Source: Venturia oleaginea (lineage: Eukaryota; Ascomycota; Dothideomycetes; Venturiales; Venturiaceae). From it: a stretch of 64,000 bases of DNA. The notes below the pieces were generated by a model. The model made no database searches. It worked only from the letters and a program-made list of their open reading frames with translations, and was not told the origin of the DNA. The stretch covers positions 1,488,001 to 1,552,000 of the forward strand of contig JABMLP010000007.1 in assembly GCA_013176395.1 (NCBI GenBank), written 5' to 3'. The position numbers and the translations under genes are program-made. Positions 33,801-45,800 of this stretch are shown in pieces (within the stretch, counting starts at the first letter, position 1; each line of letters begins with the position of its first letter).

Positions 33801-34733
33801 CTCCTTACATACAATAATTCACTGGAGAAATGTCTTTTCTCCAGGTTGTCGACATTCTCATCGGAAGTCTTCCCCAAATAGTGGTTGAAGAGACTCCATT
33901 CCTTCTGACCATTGATACTGCTTTCAACGGGCGTAAGCTCAACCGTAAACTTATCGAACTCGGAGTCCGACATTTTGTCGAACTTGGCTCTATCAGAGTG
34001 ATACGAGGCCGAGCCAGACTTGTGGAGCAGATCATGCATGTTCTTTGCGTCATCGGATAACGCCAGAATTGAAACACCATCTCTCTTTTCGATGAGCCGT
34101 AGTATCGACGCCTTCCACTCCAGTACAAGTTGCTCGGCTCCGCCATCCGGGAAGAGGCTTGTATCGTATCGTATCGTATCGTCCCGGTACTCGAGAAGCC
34201 TTCACTTTTCTCATCAAAATTGTGCTTCTGGTGATCGGGAAAAACCGTTCAATGAAACCCTTTTGGGAAAAGTCGACAATCTGCTCAAAGCACTGGGCAT
34301 GGTAATTTTCTGAAACAATCGTCTTAGTTTGAAGCCCTACATATACACAAAGTAGGAATTCGTCTTACGAGGATACTACGCACCAACGCCCGGCTGGATT
34401 GTCACTCTGTAGTCTCCTCTCAGGATAGATAGTATTCGAGCAAGTTGCAAGTCTGCATTTGTCTTCCTTTTCACCAATTTCTAGGAAGAAAACGACTGGA
34501 TTCCTCAGATTTGGTTCTGTGCCATCGTCTCGCAAGCCAATATGTCTGCGGAGAGCAGATTTTGCTGCTGTAATACGAGGATCTATGGGTGATTTTGGGG
34601 TGATTGCGGTTGCCGCTGTCGTTGATGATGAAGATCCTGCCTCTGTTGCTTGGCGTTTGTTCGTGTTCGTTTCTGATGATATTCCGCCATCCTCTGGCCT
34701 AGCTCTTTTGCGTGAGGCCACGTTCTGAGGCAT
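33801..34733 (-). pseudogene. Decayed PARP-type zinc-finger protein gene
   Basis: Exon 1 begins at MPQNVASRKRARPEDGG (34733) and carries a Lys/Arg-rich start, then DKCRLATCSNTIYP, the first Cys pair of a PARP-like zinc finger. After the intron (acceptor at 34310-34312) come ENYHAQCFEQIVDFS, the His-Cys pair, and FIERFFPITR. The frame then breaks at four tandem GTATC units (34161-34180). Downstream the coding frame resumes as DGGAEQLVLEWK, LIEKRDGVSILALSDDAKN and QKEWSLFNHYLG. The exon 1 to exon 2 junction is also out of phase with every GT donor I tried. The intact family is common in related fungi and of unknown role; the Cys3His finger suggests binding to nucleic acid. Confidence 0.6.
34161..34180. 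repeat. (GTATC)4 pentanucleotide repeat inside coding remnant
   Basis: Four perfect GTATC units lie exactly where the reading frame of the zinc-finger remnant changes. Counting bases on the coding strand, two or five units would join the upstream and downstream frames, while four do not. Confidence 0.85.
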
Positions 34734-34983
34734 GTTGAGTTGAATGGATAGTAATTCAATGGGTGATTGAGGAAATGGCAGAGCATTGAAGACAACGCTG
34801 CGGTTCTGTTCTTTGTGCCGGTACAATTAATTGAAAACTATGGTTGTAGTAGGAGTTTGGTAGGAGTAGTTTGGGCGAGAACCAGCCAAACATACGAAGG
34901 TTTCGTTTGACTCGAGCCGTGTGAGACGCGTGCGATTGAAATTCGAGAACAAATTCGCTTTTCTTGCATTCCTCGGAACCTTA

Positions 34984-36098
34984 ACGTAGTCTATAGGCCT
35001 ATGCGCCATATATGCCTGTGCGCCAACCCCACCGAGTATTCTTACAAAAAACGTATATATTTCAACAACACCGCCATCTATAACAGTAATATATATTTTA
35101 ATTGGTTCTTTGACGCTCTGGGCAGGTCCTAGCATTATGCTCGAGCGACTGGCATACGCTGCACTTTGGTGGTGCTCGTTGCCGTACCTGAGCAGGTACA
35201 TTTTCAACCCCCTCAGTAGGCGTATTCTGCTAGCCACCAGAGACCTATCTCGTTGGTTGTCCAGCCGTTCTCGCTCACGCCAATTGCCCAATCTGGTGGT
35301 AGGATCCCGTCTGAATACCAGGCTGCCTGGTGCATTACTGCCTCGAAAATAACGAGCGGAGGGATTGGAAACCCTTTCGCACAAATAGCCTCAATAACCG
35401 TAACCCACTCACGGTTGCCTGGCTGCGTTGTCCTCGGTCTCCCAGCCTTATCTGCTCCTGTAACAACCTTTGCAGTTGAAATTACCCCCATCTGAAAACC
35501 AGTCTCGTCAAAATTGTAGATATCGTCATCGAGGATGCCATGCTCAGCTTGTGTACGTCGTACGCGTTCAAACCAGGCTCGAATTAGGTCTAGGTCTTCG
35601 CATTTTGCTCGCTGGTAGTCGTACTTGCGGTTGTACTTCGATTTTAGTACGTCGTGGCGGTTAATAAAGTTGCGTACCCAGCATTGGCCTGCAGAGACGA
35701 GTTGGCCATGTTGACTGGCTAAAAGGCTTGCCATAGTCCGTACGGCGGCAACAGTAGGTGGCATACCGCGTTCATCCATTGAAAGTATACGCTGTACAAG
35801 GTACTCTTCTTCGGTGGGTGTAAGGAGGCGGTTTTTCGCGGTAGAACCAAGTCGTGGTTGAGTACCAGCAACACTGCGTTGCAGGGTATCTCGTGGGACG
35901 TCATAGGCTTGCGCGGTAGCTCTATAGCTTTGAAAATCGCCGTTTTTATAGGCTTGAACAGCTAGTTCAAGCCTACCTTCTCGGTGTAAGGCCTCTTGTC
36001 GTTGTGGCGGTACCATCTCGTGTGGTAATGGAGGAACGCGTCGCGTTTGGTAGGGTTGGCGCACAGGCATATATGGCGCATAGGCCTATAGACTACGT
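34984..36098. mobile_element. Fot1/pogo-like element, internal deletion derivative, 1115 bp
   Basis: The termini are perfect inverted repeats. Counting the TA duplication, 48 bp match, beginning TAACGTAGTCTATAGGCC on both sides. The TA target duplication is at 34982-34983 and 36099-36100. Full-length Fot1/pogo elements are near 1.8-2 kb; this copy lacks the 3' half of the transposase gene. Identical long inverted repeats suggest recent, probably trans-mobilised insertion. The right flank is intergenic, and the left end lies about 250 bp upstream of the zinc-finger remnant's start codon. Confidence 0.85.
35213..36070 (-). pseudogene. Truncated Fot1/pogo transposase (285 codons)
   Basis: The frame starts with MPVRQPYQTRR, whose first six codons lie in the inverted repeat. 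It then contains a Psq-type HTH (about residues 30-75, ending in the DVPRDTLQRSV region) and a CENP-B-type HTH (about 85-150, GQCWVRNFINRH). The beginning of the DDE domain follows, with the first catalytic Asp in YNFDETGFQMG. It ends at WWLAEYAY followed by a stop. The segment with the second and third acidic residues is absent, so the protein would bind ends but not cleave. Such remnants could repress full-length copies; that is inference. Confidence 0.8.
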
Positions 36099-36663
36099 TA
36101 CGTCTTACTTTCAAAGATGATCCATTACCCAGATCAAAGAAGTGCCCGATCATTCCATCCATAACGCAGCTCTATCCAGATCAGCCGCTCGGAATGCGTT
36201 TACCTGGACCTTGTTAGACGGTACGGAGCCAGAGAACTCGGAGTATTGGAAAAACATGATTGGCTTGATGAAATTGCAGGTGGTTTTGGGGATGAAGAAT
36301 TGTAGACGATGCTGAGAGAATGATGTCAGGCATATGTATTGAATACCGCAGGCATACGAGCAGTTGCTCGTATTGCAGTCTTTTTGGCTTAGTTGGCACG
36401 ATATTCTCAATGAGTCCTGACAAATGAGTATGTATGATTACATGTGACTGGGCACAGACTCTCCTTGCCAAGTCTGTACGCTAAAGAGTTCAACATCATC
36501 GGTCTTTTATCAGTAACTTAAATTCTCAATAAAGCATGAGTATCCATGGAATAAGCACTCACCATTTTCTTCGGGCTTGGTCCGAGAAGAGCTAGCACAT
36601 AGAACCGCCGTTTGGGCGTGTACATCTCTCGTTATCCCCTCTCCCTCATACTTGCCAGAAAGT
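36099..36663. other. Intergenic region, nothing recognised
   Basis: Between the Fot1-like element and the kinase remnant. Minus frames up to 93 codons without features. Confidence 0.45.
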
Positions 36664-38038
36664 ATCAGACGGATCAGTTCTTGAACATCTGTGGTATTGA
36701 TGCTGAGCCTTTGCATCGTTGTCGAAAGTAAGACTACCTCCCTATCCGTCTGGGAGATCTCTTGAAAGATGGGTGGCACAAAATAATGCACAACTTAGGT
36801 TGGGATGGTTACTCGACAGTGTGGGCTGCAAGCGATCAGAGGTCTCGCCCTTCGCTGCCCCTTGATATCGTAGAAGCAAAGCTTACGAATTGAAAGAGAC
36901 CAACGATATGTTGCCGTAAGGATCTATGTGTCCGAACGAGGAGAAAGAAACCTAGAGTTCAAAGTCTTACGCGCTATAGGAGACATTCGCTCTGAACACC
37001 CTGGGTGTCGACATCTAGTGCAAATGTTGGACAATTTCCAACTTGATGGTCCAAATGGAACTCACAGCTGTGTCGTCCTTGATTTGTTGGGGCCAAGTGT
37101 CCCTGATCTACTTCATGCACGCTTTCGCGACGAGAGGTTTCCTGGAAAACTTGCAAAAAACATCGCGAAACAGGCTCTTCTCGAACTAGACTCCTTGCAT
37201 AAAAAAATAATCGGACATGGAGGTGGGGTAGCACTCCTCAAACTTTTAGCTAACTATTCTCACGCATGTTAGATCTGCATACTCGCAACTTGGCTTTCTC
37301 TATCCCTTCTGTACATTCTCCAAGTGAAGAAGAGTTCTTCGAAAAGCTAGGAAGACCGGAAACAGGATTTCTCAAAAGAAACGATGGAAAGCCACTAGAG
37401 CCTGGTATACCTAAGTGTATTGTTAGACCTACTTCCTATCCGGTAGATCTCTCAATGTCTTTCCATCCAATCAAAATTATTGACTTCGGCGAATCTTTTT
37501 TGAGCGATGACATTCCTGCCATTCTCATACACCGCATTCTGTTCGGGCATCTGAGATCATATTCGGAGGGAAGTTGGATTATCGCGTGGACTTATGGAGT
37601 ATGGGTTGTATGGTGAGTTCAGATCTTAAAAGAAACATGTTACGACGAACGAGCATTACATTATCCTCTGCTTAAGAGAAAGCTTACATTTTCCGGCATT
37701 TTTTCGAGCTTGTAGTCGGCCAACCGCCATTCGACAGCATCATGACAACGTCCACGATCCTCGTCCGCCAAATGCTGGAAATGACGAATGACGAGCTACC
37801 CGAGCGTTGGCAGCAATCATGGCGCGCCATGGATAGCGCATCACCTGGGGAGAAATCCGGTTATACGCTTCAAGAGTGGCTGGAGGAAATGTACTTTGAC
37901 GGTGAGAGGAAAGAGGACTTGACTCAGAGTGATATGCTCCAAGTAGGTAAGCTTGCACGAAGTATGTTACAATTCGAGCCTTCTAAAAGAGCGTCGGCGA
38001 AGATAATACTTCAGGATTCTTGGTTTAAGGGTGAATAG
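36664..38038 (+). pseudogene. Decayed SRPK-like protein kinase gene
   Basis: Read on plus, the sequence IDAEPLHRCRK is followed by TAA (36730-36732) and then continues DYLPIRLGDLLKDG and HNLGWDGYSTVWAA (Gly-rich loop). A 55-nt intron leads to YVAVRI, where Arg stands at the usual ATP-binding Lys. Catalytic loop HGDLHTRN is formed across the next intron, and IIDFGESFL is the metal-binding DFG. Near 37530 one base is missing: the frame after DDIPAIL is lost, while another frame reads SEIIFGGKLDYRVDLWSMGC (APE changed to ASE). The last exon (about 37707-38038) carries QPPFDSIMTT and KRASAKIILQDSWF. Stop, frameshift and two altered key residues mark a pseudogene of a fungal SRPK/CMGC-like kinase expansion. 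Confidence 0.75.
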
Positions 38039-38718
38039 TCCAATACTGAAATGGAGAATCGTACGCCGGCTTCTGTTATGGAGTCATCATGAGTATATCA
38101 AGAAATTGGCATCTATCTTGTCTAGGATACCCAACGGGGCGTGCCTAAACCAACAGTTTCGGGTTTAGTTTAGTTTAGGGCGGGGCGGCTCTATAGAAGT
38201 GGGTTAGCTCCGTAACTTTGGTAACGACGGTCATTATCGAAAAGAAGATTTCTGACAGCGCGTGGAAAAAGCACCTTCAGGGAGACATGAACTAAGCTTC
38301 CTATTAGCAAAGTCTATTACCTAGCTCTTACTCTCCAAGAGCTAGACATAGACCCAAAATTATGGACGGCGCCTCCTTCTCTCTGTTCCCGTGTTGTTTG
38401 TTGGCAGAATATGAGCTTTGAGTAAGGCGTTGGGTATAAAATGATAAACCTCACAAGTATCTTTGGACTGTTACAAGCACAATGTCTTTCCAACATCTTC
38501 CATGTCTGTGGCCGTGCTCATCCCAATTCTCACACGATAAGACACGTACAAATTAGTTGGATACAAAATGTGTTGGCTTGCCTTCTAGAAACACAAGGGT
38601 TTCTAAGCAAAAGAAAAGGCATAGGAGAGAAGGCGGATGATAATGAGAATCACCACCAAAATAACCACGGAAAACGATCGACACCGAGAAACACCAAAAA
38701 GATCTGAAGAAGCAGGGA
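38039..38718. other. Intergenic region, nothing recognised
   Basis: No supported gene. A short TTTAG repeat (about 38163-38180) is the only pattern noticed. Confidence 0.5.
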
Positions 38719-40600
38719 TTAGTTGACGTGAAATGGCAGGCCTAGGCCAGCGCTTTGGGCGGGAAACAACCCTCGGTGGTTGATGTTGTTACGGTGATGT
38801 TGCTGAACTGCAATAGACTTATCATCGACGAAGATTTTATACTGGTGTAGGTAAGACCAGCCGTCTCTACGCTCTTTGAATCGGACAGAAGACACCGCTG
38901 ATGGCGGTGAGAGCAAGGAAAGAGAGAGCCATTTAATTATCATTAGCATACGTCCCAAGCCAGCCGATTTGGCGGACTCAGCTCCTGTGAATATCAAAAG
39001 ACATTAGACCTCCCGAAATTAACACTTCGCAAAGTGGAATATCCCAGAAAATGTGAGAGAAAATGAGACGCCACTACATAAGTGAACACTTTGCATCGAC
39101 ATATCCCTTACCGAATTGATCCACCAGTGCCATTCTCTCATTAAGTTTCTGTTTTGCCTTAACTTCATCTGAGAAGTATTTCTTCAAGAAAGCTATTAGA
39201 TTAGGGTCGATGTATCCTACCATGAATTAGCCACGTTCAACTAAACGAATCCAGAGGTAGGACTCACGACTATCAGCAATCATTACAGCTCCATCCTCGC
39301 GACAAAGCGGACACCTACCCTCTCCCTCTCGTTGGAGTCGTATTAAGCAACGAATACAATAGGTATGCTGGCACCGTAATCGAACGGGTCTCCATGCGAG
39401 TTCTGAGCAGATGGGGCAGAGATAGTCGTCCAGGGAGGGTACCACAGAGAGAATATCAGTTGATACTTGTGCTGATAATGATTTCGCGATATCGACTGTA
39501 AGAAGTGATGTAGGGAGTCGAGTCGGAAATGTCGATTTGATTGATAATGCTGTCCTTTTATCGAATTCTGTTCCTCGTTAGCTGCAAACTATCAAACTAG
39601 ATGATGCAAACATGCTCTTCAAAATCTTGGTCATGGCAGTCTGATTGATTTCCACAAATCTGATGTTTTGCAACAACCTCGTATTGATCGCAAGAAATGA
39701 CTGCAATGCGGTCGCGCTCTCATTCTTTTTGAACTTTGATAACAAGCCTAGCTTCTGTGCTTTCTCTATAAAGAGCGTATATCGTTTATGGGCCGAAGCG
39801 AAATTCTGTAATCCATGGTCGCGTTCATTCGTGGCGAAGAAGACACGGGAATCGACATATAGCTCAAAGAGTTTCCTCCAATGCGTTAGATCTTGTTTTC
39901 CTTTGCTATCTCGCGGTTCCGTGGCTTTGGCCAGATTTCGGCCCACTGTTGTGATATCGCCATGCAACTTGTCCCTTTCCGCGTTTTGGAGTTTGGCGAT
40001 GCTGGACAGCTCGTTCTGGAGCCGATCGAAGAACTCGGTGTCGGTCGTAAGTGGCACTTCGATCAACCTGTGTCCTCGTGAAGATCTTCTTGATCCGTTT
40101 TCAGGGGATCCGGTTGATAACCCATCTGAGGTGATTTCTGGTGCATCTCCAATACGCACATCAGTCAACCGAGCATTGAGAGCAAGTTCATGAATATAAC
40201 TCTTCGTCTCCGTTGCAAGTCTGGCATCAAACGGTTCTCCAGTCTGCTCATCCACAAGGAATAGCAGCATAGGTCGAACATAGGCTTGTCTTGGTGTCGA
40301 AGTTCCATTTTCCACTGTCCCTCTCCGATCAGTCCTATTTCTGAACTCATACCGCAGAGGCTTTACCTCGACGTCCGATTCTACCCCCTTATCTTCCCTT
40401 CTCGCTATCGAAGCCCGTATTTTTTCATCAGAATCCAGAAGTTCCTGGAGTGTCGCCGGGTCCAGTCCTATTGATGCAAGCTCACGCTTCACCTTTTTAA
40501 TACATTTCTTCAGCTGGCCGTAGGAGAGAGCAGAATTTAGCCATTCGGCAGGAAATCCGCTGTGTTCGAGGTAATCCTTGTATTCGTGTGCAAACTTCAT
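38719..40600 (-). CDS. SPX-RING ubiquitin ligase
   Basis: Exons 39616-40600, 39268-39567, 39112-39216 and 38719-38984 give 551 residues. Residues 1-330 are an SPX domain: MKFAHEYKDYLEHSGFPAEW at the start, the lysine-rich SYGQLKKCIKKVK, and MTKILKKFDKR at the end. SPX domains bind inositol pyrophosphates. A C3HC4 RING follows (CPICSELAWRPVRLRCQHTY, then CPLCRE). This architecture equals plant NLA and S. pombe Pqr1, which limit phosphate uptake by ubiquitinating transporters. The first intron (48 nt) must start with GC to join LK to KFDKR. The last exon is weakly supported, so the C-terminus may differ. Confidence 0.8.
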
Positions 40601-41107
40601 CGTGGAGGTTTTCTTTCCACGGTCGTTTTGCGAGATTGTCTTTGAGATATCGCAATGCGTGTTCCAGTGATTATTGTCGTCCCGTAGTGACTCTGGTTGG
40701 TTGGTATCTAGCGAATCAGTAACGGGAAGAGCTAGAGAGATGTGTGGTAAGTGACTAGGCGGCCTCGAAGAGGTGGTAGCAAAGATTATGCGGGTGGTGC
40801 GAGGGGGTGTTCATGGAGGATGCCTGGGTGGCAGGACATGTTTGAGTGTAGAATACATGGCACGACGCACGATGAGGGAGTCCGCCCTTATGATGGGTAA
40901 GCGCACGCGACCAGTTTGGTAAACTTGTGGGTGTCTTGGTCCCTAAGGGTTTACTGGTGGCGAAGACCGCCAAAGCTTGTTTTGTTAAGCGAATCATTGC
41001 AGGGGTGCCTCAAGCCATTACTCACAGCCAAAAGCAATACCCAAAAAGCGATACATTTTGTGAAGCACGACCAAAACTTTGACCTTCACCTCTTGCTACC
41101 AGGCAAA
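40601..41107. promoter_or_regulatory. Divergent promoter between SPX-RING and JJJ1
   Basis: About 0.5 kb separates two start codons in divergent orientation, so both promoters must lie here or share it. No specific motif is claimed. Confidence 0.5.
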
Positions 41108-42818
41108 ATGGGTCCCAATCAGAGCAAGAACGCCGGTAGTAGCAGTAATACTCCCGCTGCAAATGTCAAGACCAGCTACTACGAGCTTCTTGGAGTAGAA
41201 AGACAAGCTACAGAGGACGAGTGCGTACTATACTTGCCCTGCCTCACACATATTTCCTAACGCGATATAAAGAATCAAGAAAGCCTACCGCCGCCGTGCT
41301 CTCGACCTCCACCCCGATCGCAACCACGGCGCAGAGGAAGAAGCAACAATACGCTTCGCCGAAATTCAAGCCGCCTACGAAGTCCTCTCTGATCCTCAAG
41401 AGCGTGCCTGGTATGACTCCCATGAATCCTCCATCCTCCGCGGTGCCGAAGATGGCGGTGACGAAGAAGAACATTTTGAGCACAATGTCCGCGTTACGAC
41501 AGCCGACGATCTCGATGCTATGATGGGCATGTTCCGATATGGAGTTGATTACTCGGATAGTCCCAATGGCTTCTACGGATTTGTGAGGGAGGTGTTTGAA
41601 AAGTTGGCAAGAGAAGAGGACGTTGCTGCTGAGTGGGAGAATTCAGAGGCACCAGATTATCCGAGTTTTGGACACAAAGATGATTCGTACGAGGACGTGG
41701 TAAAACACTTTTATGCTGCGTGGGGTGGTTTTGCGACGAAGAAGGCATTTGCCTGGAAAGATAAATACCGGTTAAATGAGGCGCCAGATCGGAGGGTCAG
41801 GAGGTTGATGGAGAAGGAGAATGCTGGATTTCGAGCAAGTGCTATCAAGGAGTTCAACGAGGCGGTGAGGCAATTGGTGAGCTTCGTGAAGAAAAGGGAC
41901 AGGAGATGGACACCGGAAACAGAAGACGAACGACATGCGGCAGCGAGAAAGGCGACTGCTGCGCAAGCTGCGAGACAACGTGCTGCTAACGCGGCAAAGA
42001 TGGCGGAAGCAGTGCCGGAGTGGACCAAGATACAATCTTCTGATGAGCAGGATGATTCAGGCGAGGAGGAATCAGAGCAAGAGGAGGAGGAATACGAATG
42101 CGTGGCTTGTCGGAAGACATTCAAGAGCGAGAAACAGTGGCTGTCACATGAAAAGAGCAAGAAGCACCAGAAATCGATATACGCACTGAAGAAGCAGATG
42201 CGTAAGGACAACGCTGCCATGGGTCTGGACGAGGAGGTTGCGGATGGCGGAGACAGCACACTACTAGACGAGGATGACTATCCGTTAGAAGATGCAGAAG
42301 AAGCAGATCCAATGCCCGAAGTGGAGGGCCTGGAGATAAACGATGACAGCGATAACAGCGAGACCTTACTAGGTGAACACGAGGATGAAGAAATTGCTCC
42401 TTCAAAAATACCACTCGACAAGTCTCAGGACAACCCAGATTCCGATCCGGACTCCGACTCCCAAGACTCCGACTACGCACCCCGAGAAAAAGTCGCAGAC
42501 CGACTTACCTCCTCCAATCCTTTCTCTAGCCCTTCCGTACCCGAGCCCTCATCAAGCGAACCTCCCATACAAGAAAAGAAGCTGGGCAAGGCGGCCCAGA
42601 AGCGTCTAAAGAAGGCTGCGAAAGATAATGACGCTGCAAGCGTAAGCGGATCCGCAAATGGGTCCACTATTGGTTCTGCTGAATTCCAATGCTCAAATTG
42701 TTCAGCGCCGTTCCCGTCTAAAACGAAACTATTTGCCCATCTCAAAGACAACCCGGGACATGCGAAGTTGATACAAGCTACTGGTGGGAAGGGTAAAGGC
42801 AAGGGGAAGAAGAGATGA
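41108..42818 (+). CDS. JJJ1: J-protein Jjj1 / DNAJC21 family
   Basis: Exons 41108-41220 and 41273-42818 join across a 52-nt intron to give 552 residues. The J domain starts at [17 protein letters not shown], and its HPD loop is ALDLHPDRN. The central part ([19 protein letters not shown] and the following Tyr/Phe/Trp-rich block) is typical of Jjj1. Two zinc fingers are visible: [20 protein letters not shown] and, near the C-terminus, [19 protein letters not shown]. Acidic stretches lie between them, and the tail is Gly/Lys. Jjj1 is a cytosolic Hsp70 co-chaperone that stimulates Ssa ATPase to release Arx1 and recycle 60S export factors. With eL29 it is one of two ribosome-linked genes in the window. 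Confidence 0.92.
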
Positions 42819-45800
42819 TACTGGAGCAGGTTCGTATAGTAAAAACTTTTGGATTTGGCATAGTGTGGGGCGTTTTGGATTTGGTATGAGATGCAGCTTG
42901 ATCGAACGAGCGGATGACATGGATATGATGATACCCTGGATATGAAAATAGAAAGAGAAGAGATGAAACCTAGATGTTCAGCATGAGGATACGTTACAAG
43001 TAACGTGATCCGTGAATGCAGACTATCACCCCTATATTAGATAGCGAGCTGGAGGCAACGCTTAAACTTCCAAGTACAACTCGCTGGAGAACTGACCTAT
43101 TTGGAGACGTCCTGGTCGACTTCATGGCAGACTGTGATCGAGAGCTGGCTGAAGCAAGAGATTAGAGAAAGATCACGGACATTGCTATCTAGATAAGATG
43201 ATAGTGATGGTAAGCATCTTCACCCTCAACTCACTCACGGCTTTTGAAAACGATTTACGCATTGCTAATCATCTAGCACAGTCTCTGATGGCACATAAAA
43301 TTACAGTCTGCTCATTATATACAACCTGTCTCTACCTCAGCATGCAGAAGAGGTAAGGGATGATACCTCTGCTGAGTGGAAGAAGTTTATAGCGGGAGGT
43401 TTTTATACCCTCTAACCTAGCTTTGGGTTCAGAGAAACGCAGAAGTAATGATAGTAGACTTTCGGTATTGGGAACACGTTATACGCAAGGTTGCTGACTT
43501 CGTGGATATTCATTACTTGAGTAGGCCGTTGATTTTGGGAGGTAAGGTATGAGTTCACCAGAGTCGACCAAGAGGAGAATTAAGCTCGTAGTTTAGGAGA
43601 GGTATTCCGCTTTCCGCTGTACGTTGCGATACTATCTTCAGCCTGTGGCTTATGAAACCTGTGCTAAGTGGTCAGCGCCAGGACGAGATACGTGAAGATG
43701 CGAAGGAATGATGGTAAGAATTGGGAAGTTTTGATGATGAATAGCCTTATCTCAATCCTTAACTAATTCTCTATATTCGATCTGGATCACTCTTTGTTTC
43801 TCGTTCCTAAGTATCTTCCTTATGGAAACTTCTGGTTCTCAGATCTAACGGGGAGCTATTGCAAGGAACTTCGCCGGTTAGTCTTCGATGACTGATGTAA
43901 CTAAGACTGGAATGGGGCTTTCATGCTAGGCTCCTCTCTTCACTTTCCTGTCAGAGCTCAGAGGTGAAATCGTATCGTAGCTTCGTCACGGCGCACAATC
44001 ATCGACGAGAGTTCTGGCGACTCGGCACGGAGCTTGGGTATAAAAGGAGCTTGGACACATTTTTGTTTTTGTCACAAGGAAAAGACCGTCGAGATCTCGC
44101 TGAGGAAGGGTGTGTTTGTCTTTTTTATACTCCTTATCAGTTCAATGGCCGCGAAGGCTGGTGGTGCCAGGTAAGAGACGCGATATTATCTTTAATTCTT
44201 GAGAGAGATTCGGAATGGTGGGAAGGTGGTGGTGATGAGGAATACCATCTTCACCTGCTTTCGAGCCCAGGTCTCGGAATTTCTGTCTTGCATTTTGTAT
44301 TTTGCATTTTGTATTTGCATTTGCTTCAACCGAATGATTGTCCATTCGTATTTCGGATTCTTGAAGCTTGAATGAGCTGTCACACATCGGAAGGAATCTT
44401 TTCTTCATTGGATACGGACAAGAGTTTTCACGCTTACTTTTTAAGATTCCCATCTGCCCTACTCATTGAGAAATGCTAGGACTTGACTTGCATCGGCGCC
44501 TGCGTGTCTGCTACTCATCGACGATAGAATGTGGATTGCTTGTATAAAATGGTCGATGGTTGACGATTTCTAGCTTCTGATAGTTACCGCACACTAGGAA
44601 CAACGGATGTTGTGCGTATTTCTGGCCAGAGTGTGTTGCAAAGGCTCTAACGATGGTCAAACTAGGGAGTGGGAAGATATAAATAAACCTTTTCTTCAAC
44701 GAAAAACTCTTGTATGAGAAAGAGAAACTGATGAAGCTGCGTATTAGTAAGTGATGGTGACAAGCATCCTCACCACGATCTCAGCTAATTCGCTTCGACC
44801 AATCCTAGGTTGTATCTCACCTCTCGATCACAACATTGCCATCAATTTTGTGCCTACTCCTCAATCCCTCAGCGTGACCCCGCCCATGCGTTGGGGCGCT
44901 GAAGTTGGCGAGTCCTATACTTGGTAAGGAAAAGTAAGTCATATTCGTTCTATGGCTTCGAGCCACCGCTTGCGAACGGGTCAAGAGTCAAGATAGTCAC
45001 GCTGATACTCAGCCCTGGGACACTATGAGAATCAAGGCTTCGAGATAAAAGAGTACAGGACTAGGGAGATCACTAGTTTACAACAACCAAGTATGAAAAT
45101 CTCCCCAGGCTTGTTCTTTGCGTCATAGTTGGGAAGACGGAAGCGTGCTTGATGTTTTCGAAGCCGGTAAACCTTCGTAAGCCCTTTTGATGCCGGATGA
45201 CTAGAGCGATGATGAGACTTTGGGTACGTGATGATGAAGTACTCTTATATAATCTACGGCGGTATGTAGCTTACTGCGTACTAGGTAGCCTCTCACTGTC
45301 ACGCTCAAAAATCGATCTAGAGATATCTCGCGCGTTCGGGCCATGAAATCCGAAAGTGTGACGCCCATCTGGAGGTGTAGATGAAATTGCTCTGTGTTAT
45401 CGAAAATATTGTTAGGTGATTTCAATTCGCGAATCATAAGTGATGGCACATTCTGCAAAGTTATACTTGCGAATCCAAGATCTCAGGATAAAATGAAGCA
45501 TCGAAGTGTTCCTTTCCCCCCCTCCAAGGAGTACAGTATTGAAGTCTACAAACGTATGGATGGACTTGATTTCCTTACTACCTCGGAAAAAGCCTGTATT
45601 ACCAAGATTGGATCCGTACAATATCTTCCCTCGCTACCGTAGGACCTAGTAACGGCGGTAGAGAGTCGAAGCTTGTGCTAAATGATGATAAAGTTATCAT
45701 CACGAACTCAAGTATGTCTCCATGGCTTTGAACAATCACCACGACACCTTCGTAATGCTAGAAATTGGACGTTGGCACTACTTTTATAGGTATCGATATC

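Noticed and set aside
43964..44371. 135-codon plus-strand frame
   Set aside because: Ends in a simple repeat patch and has no domain.
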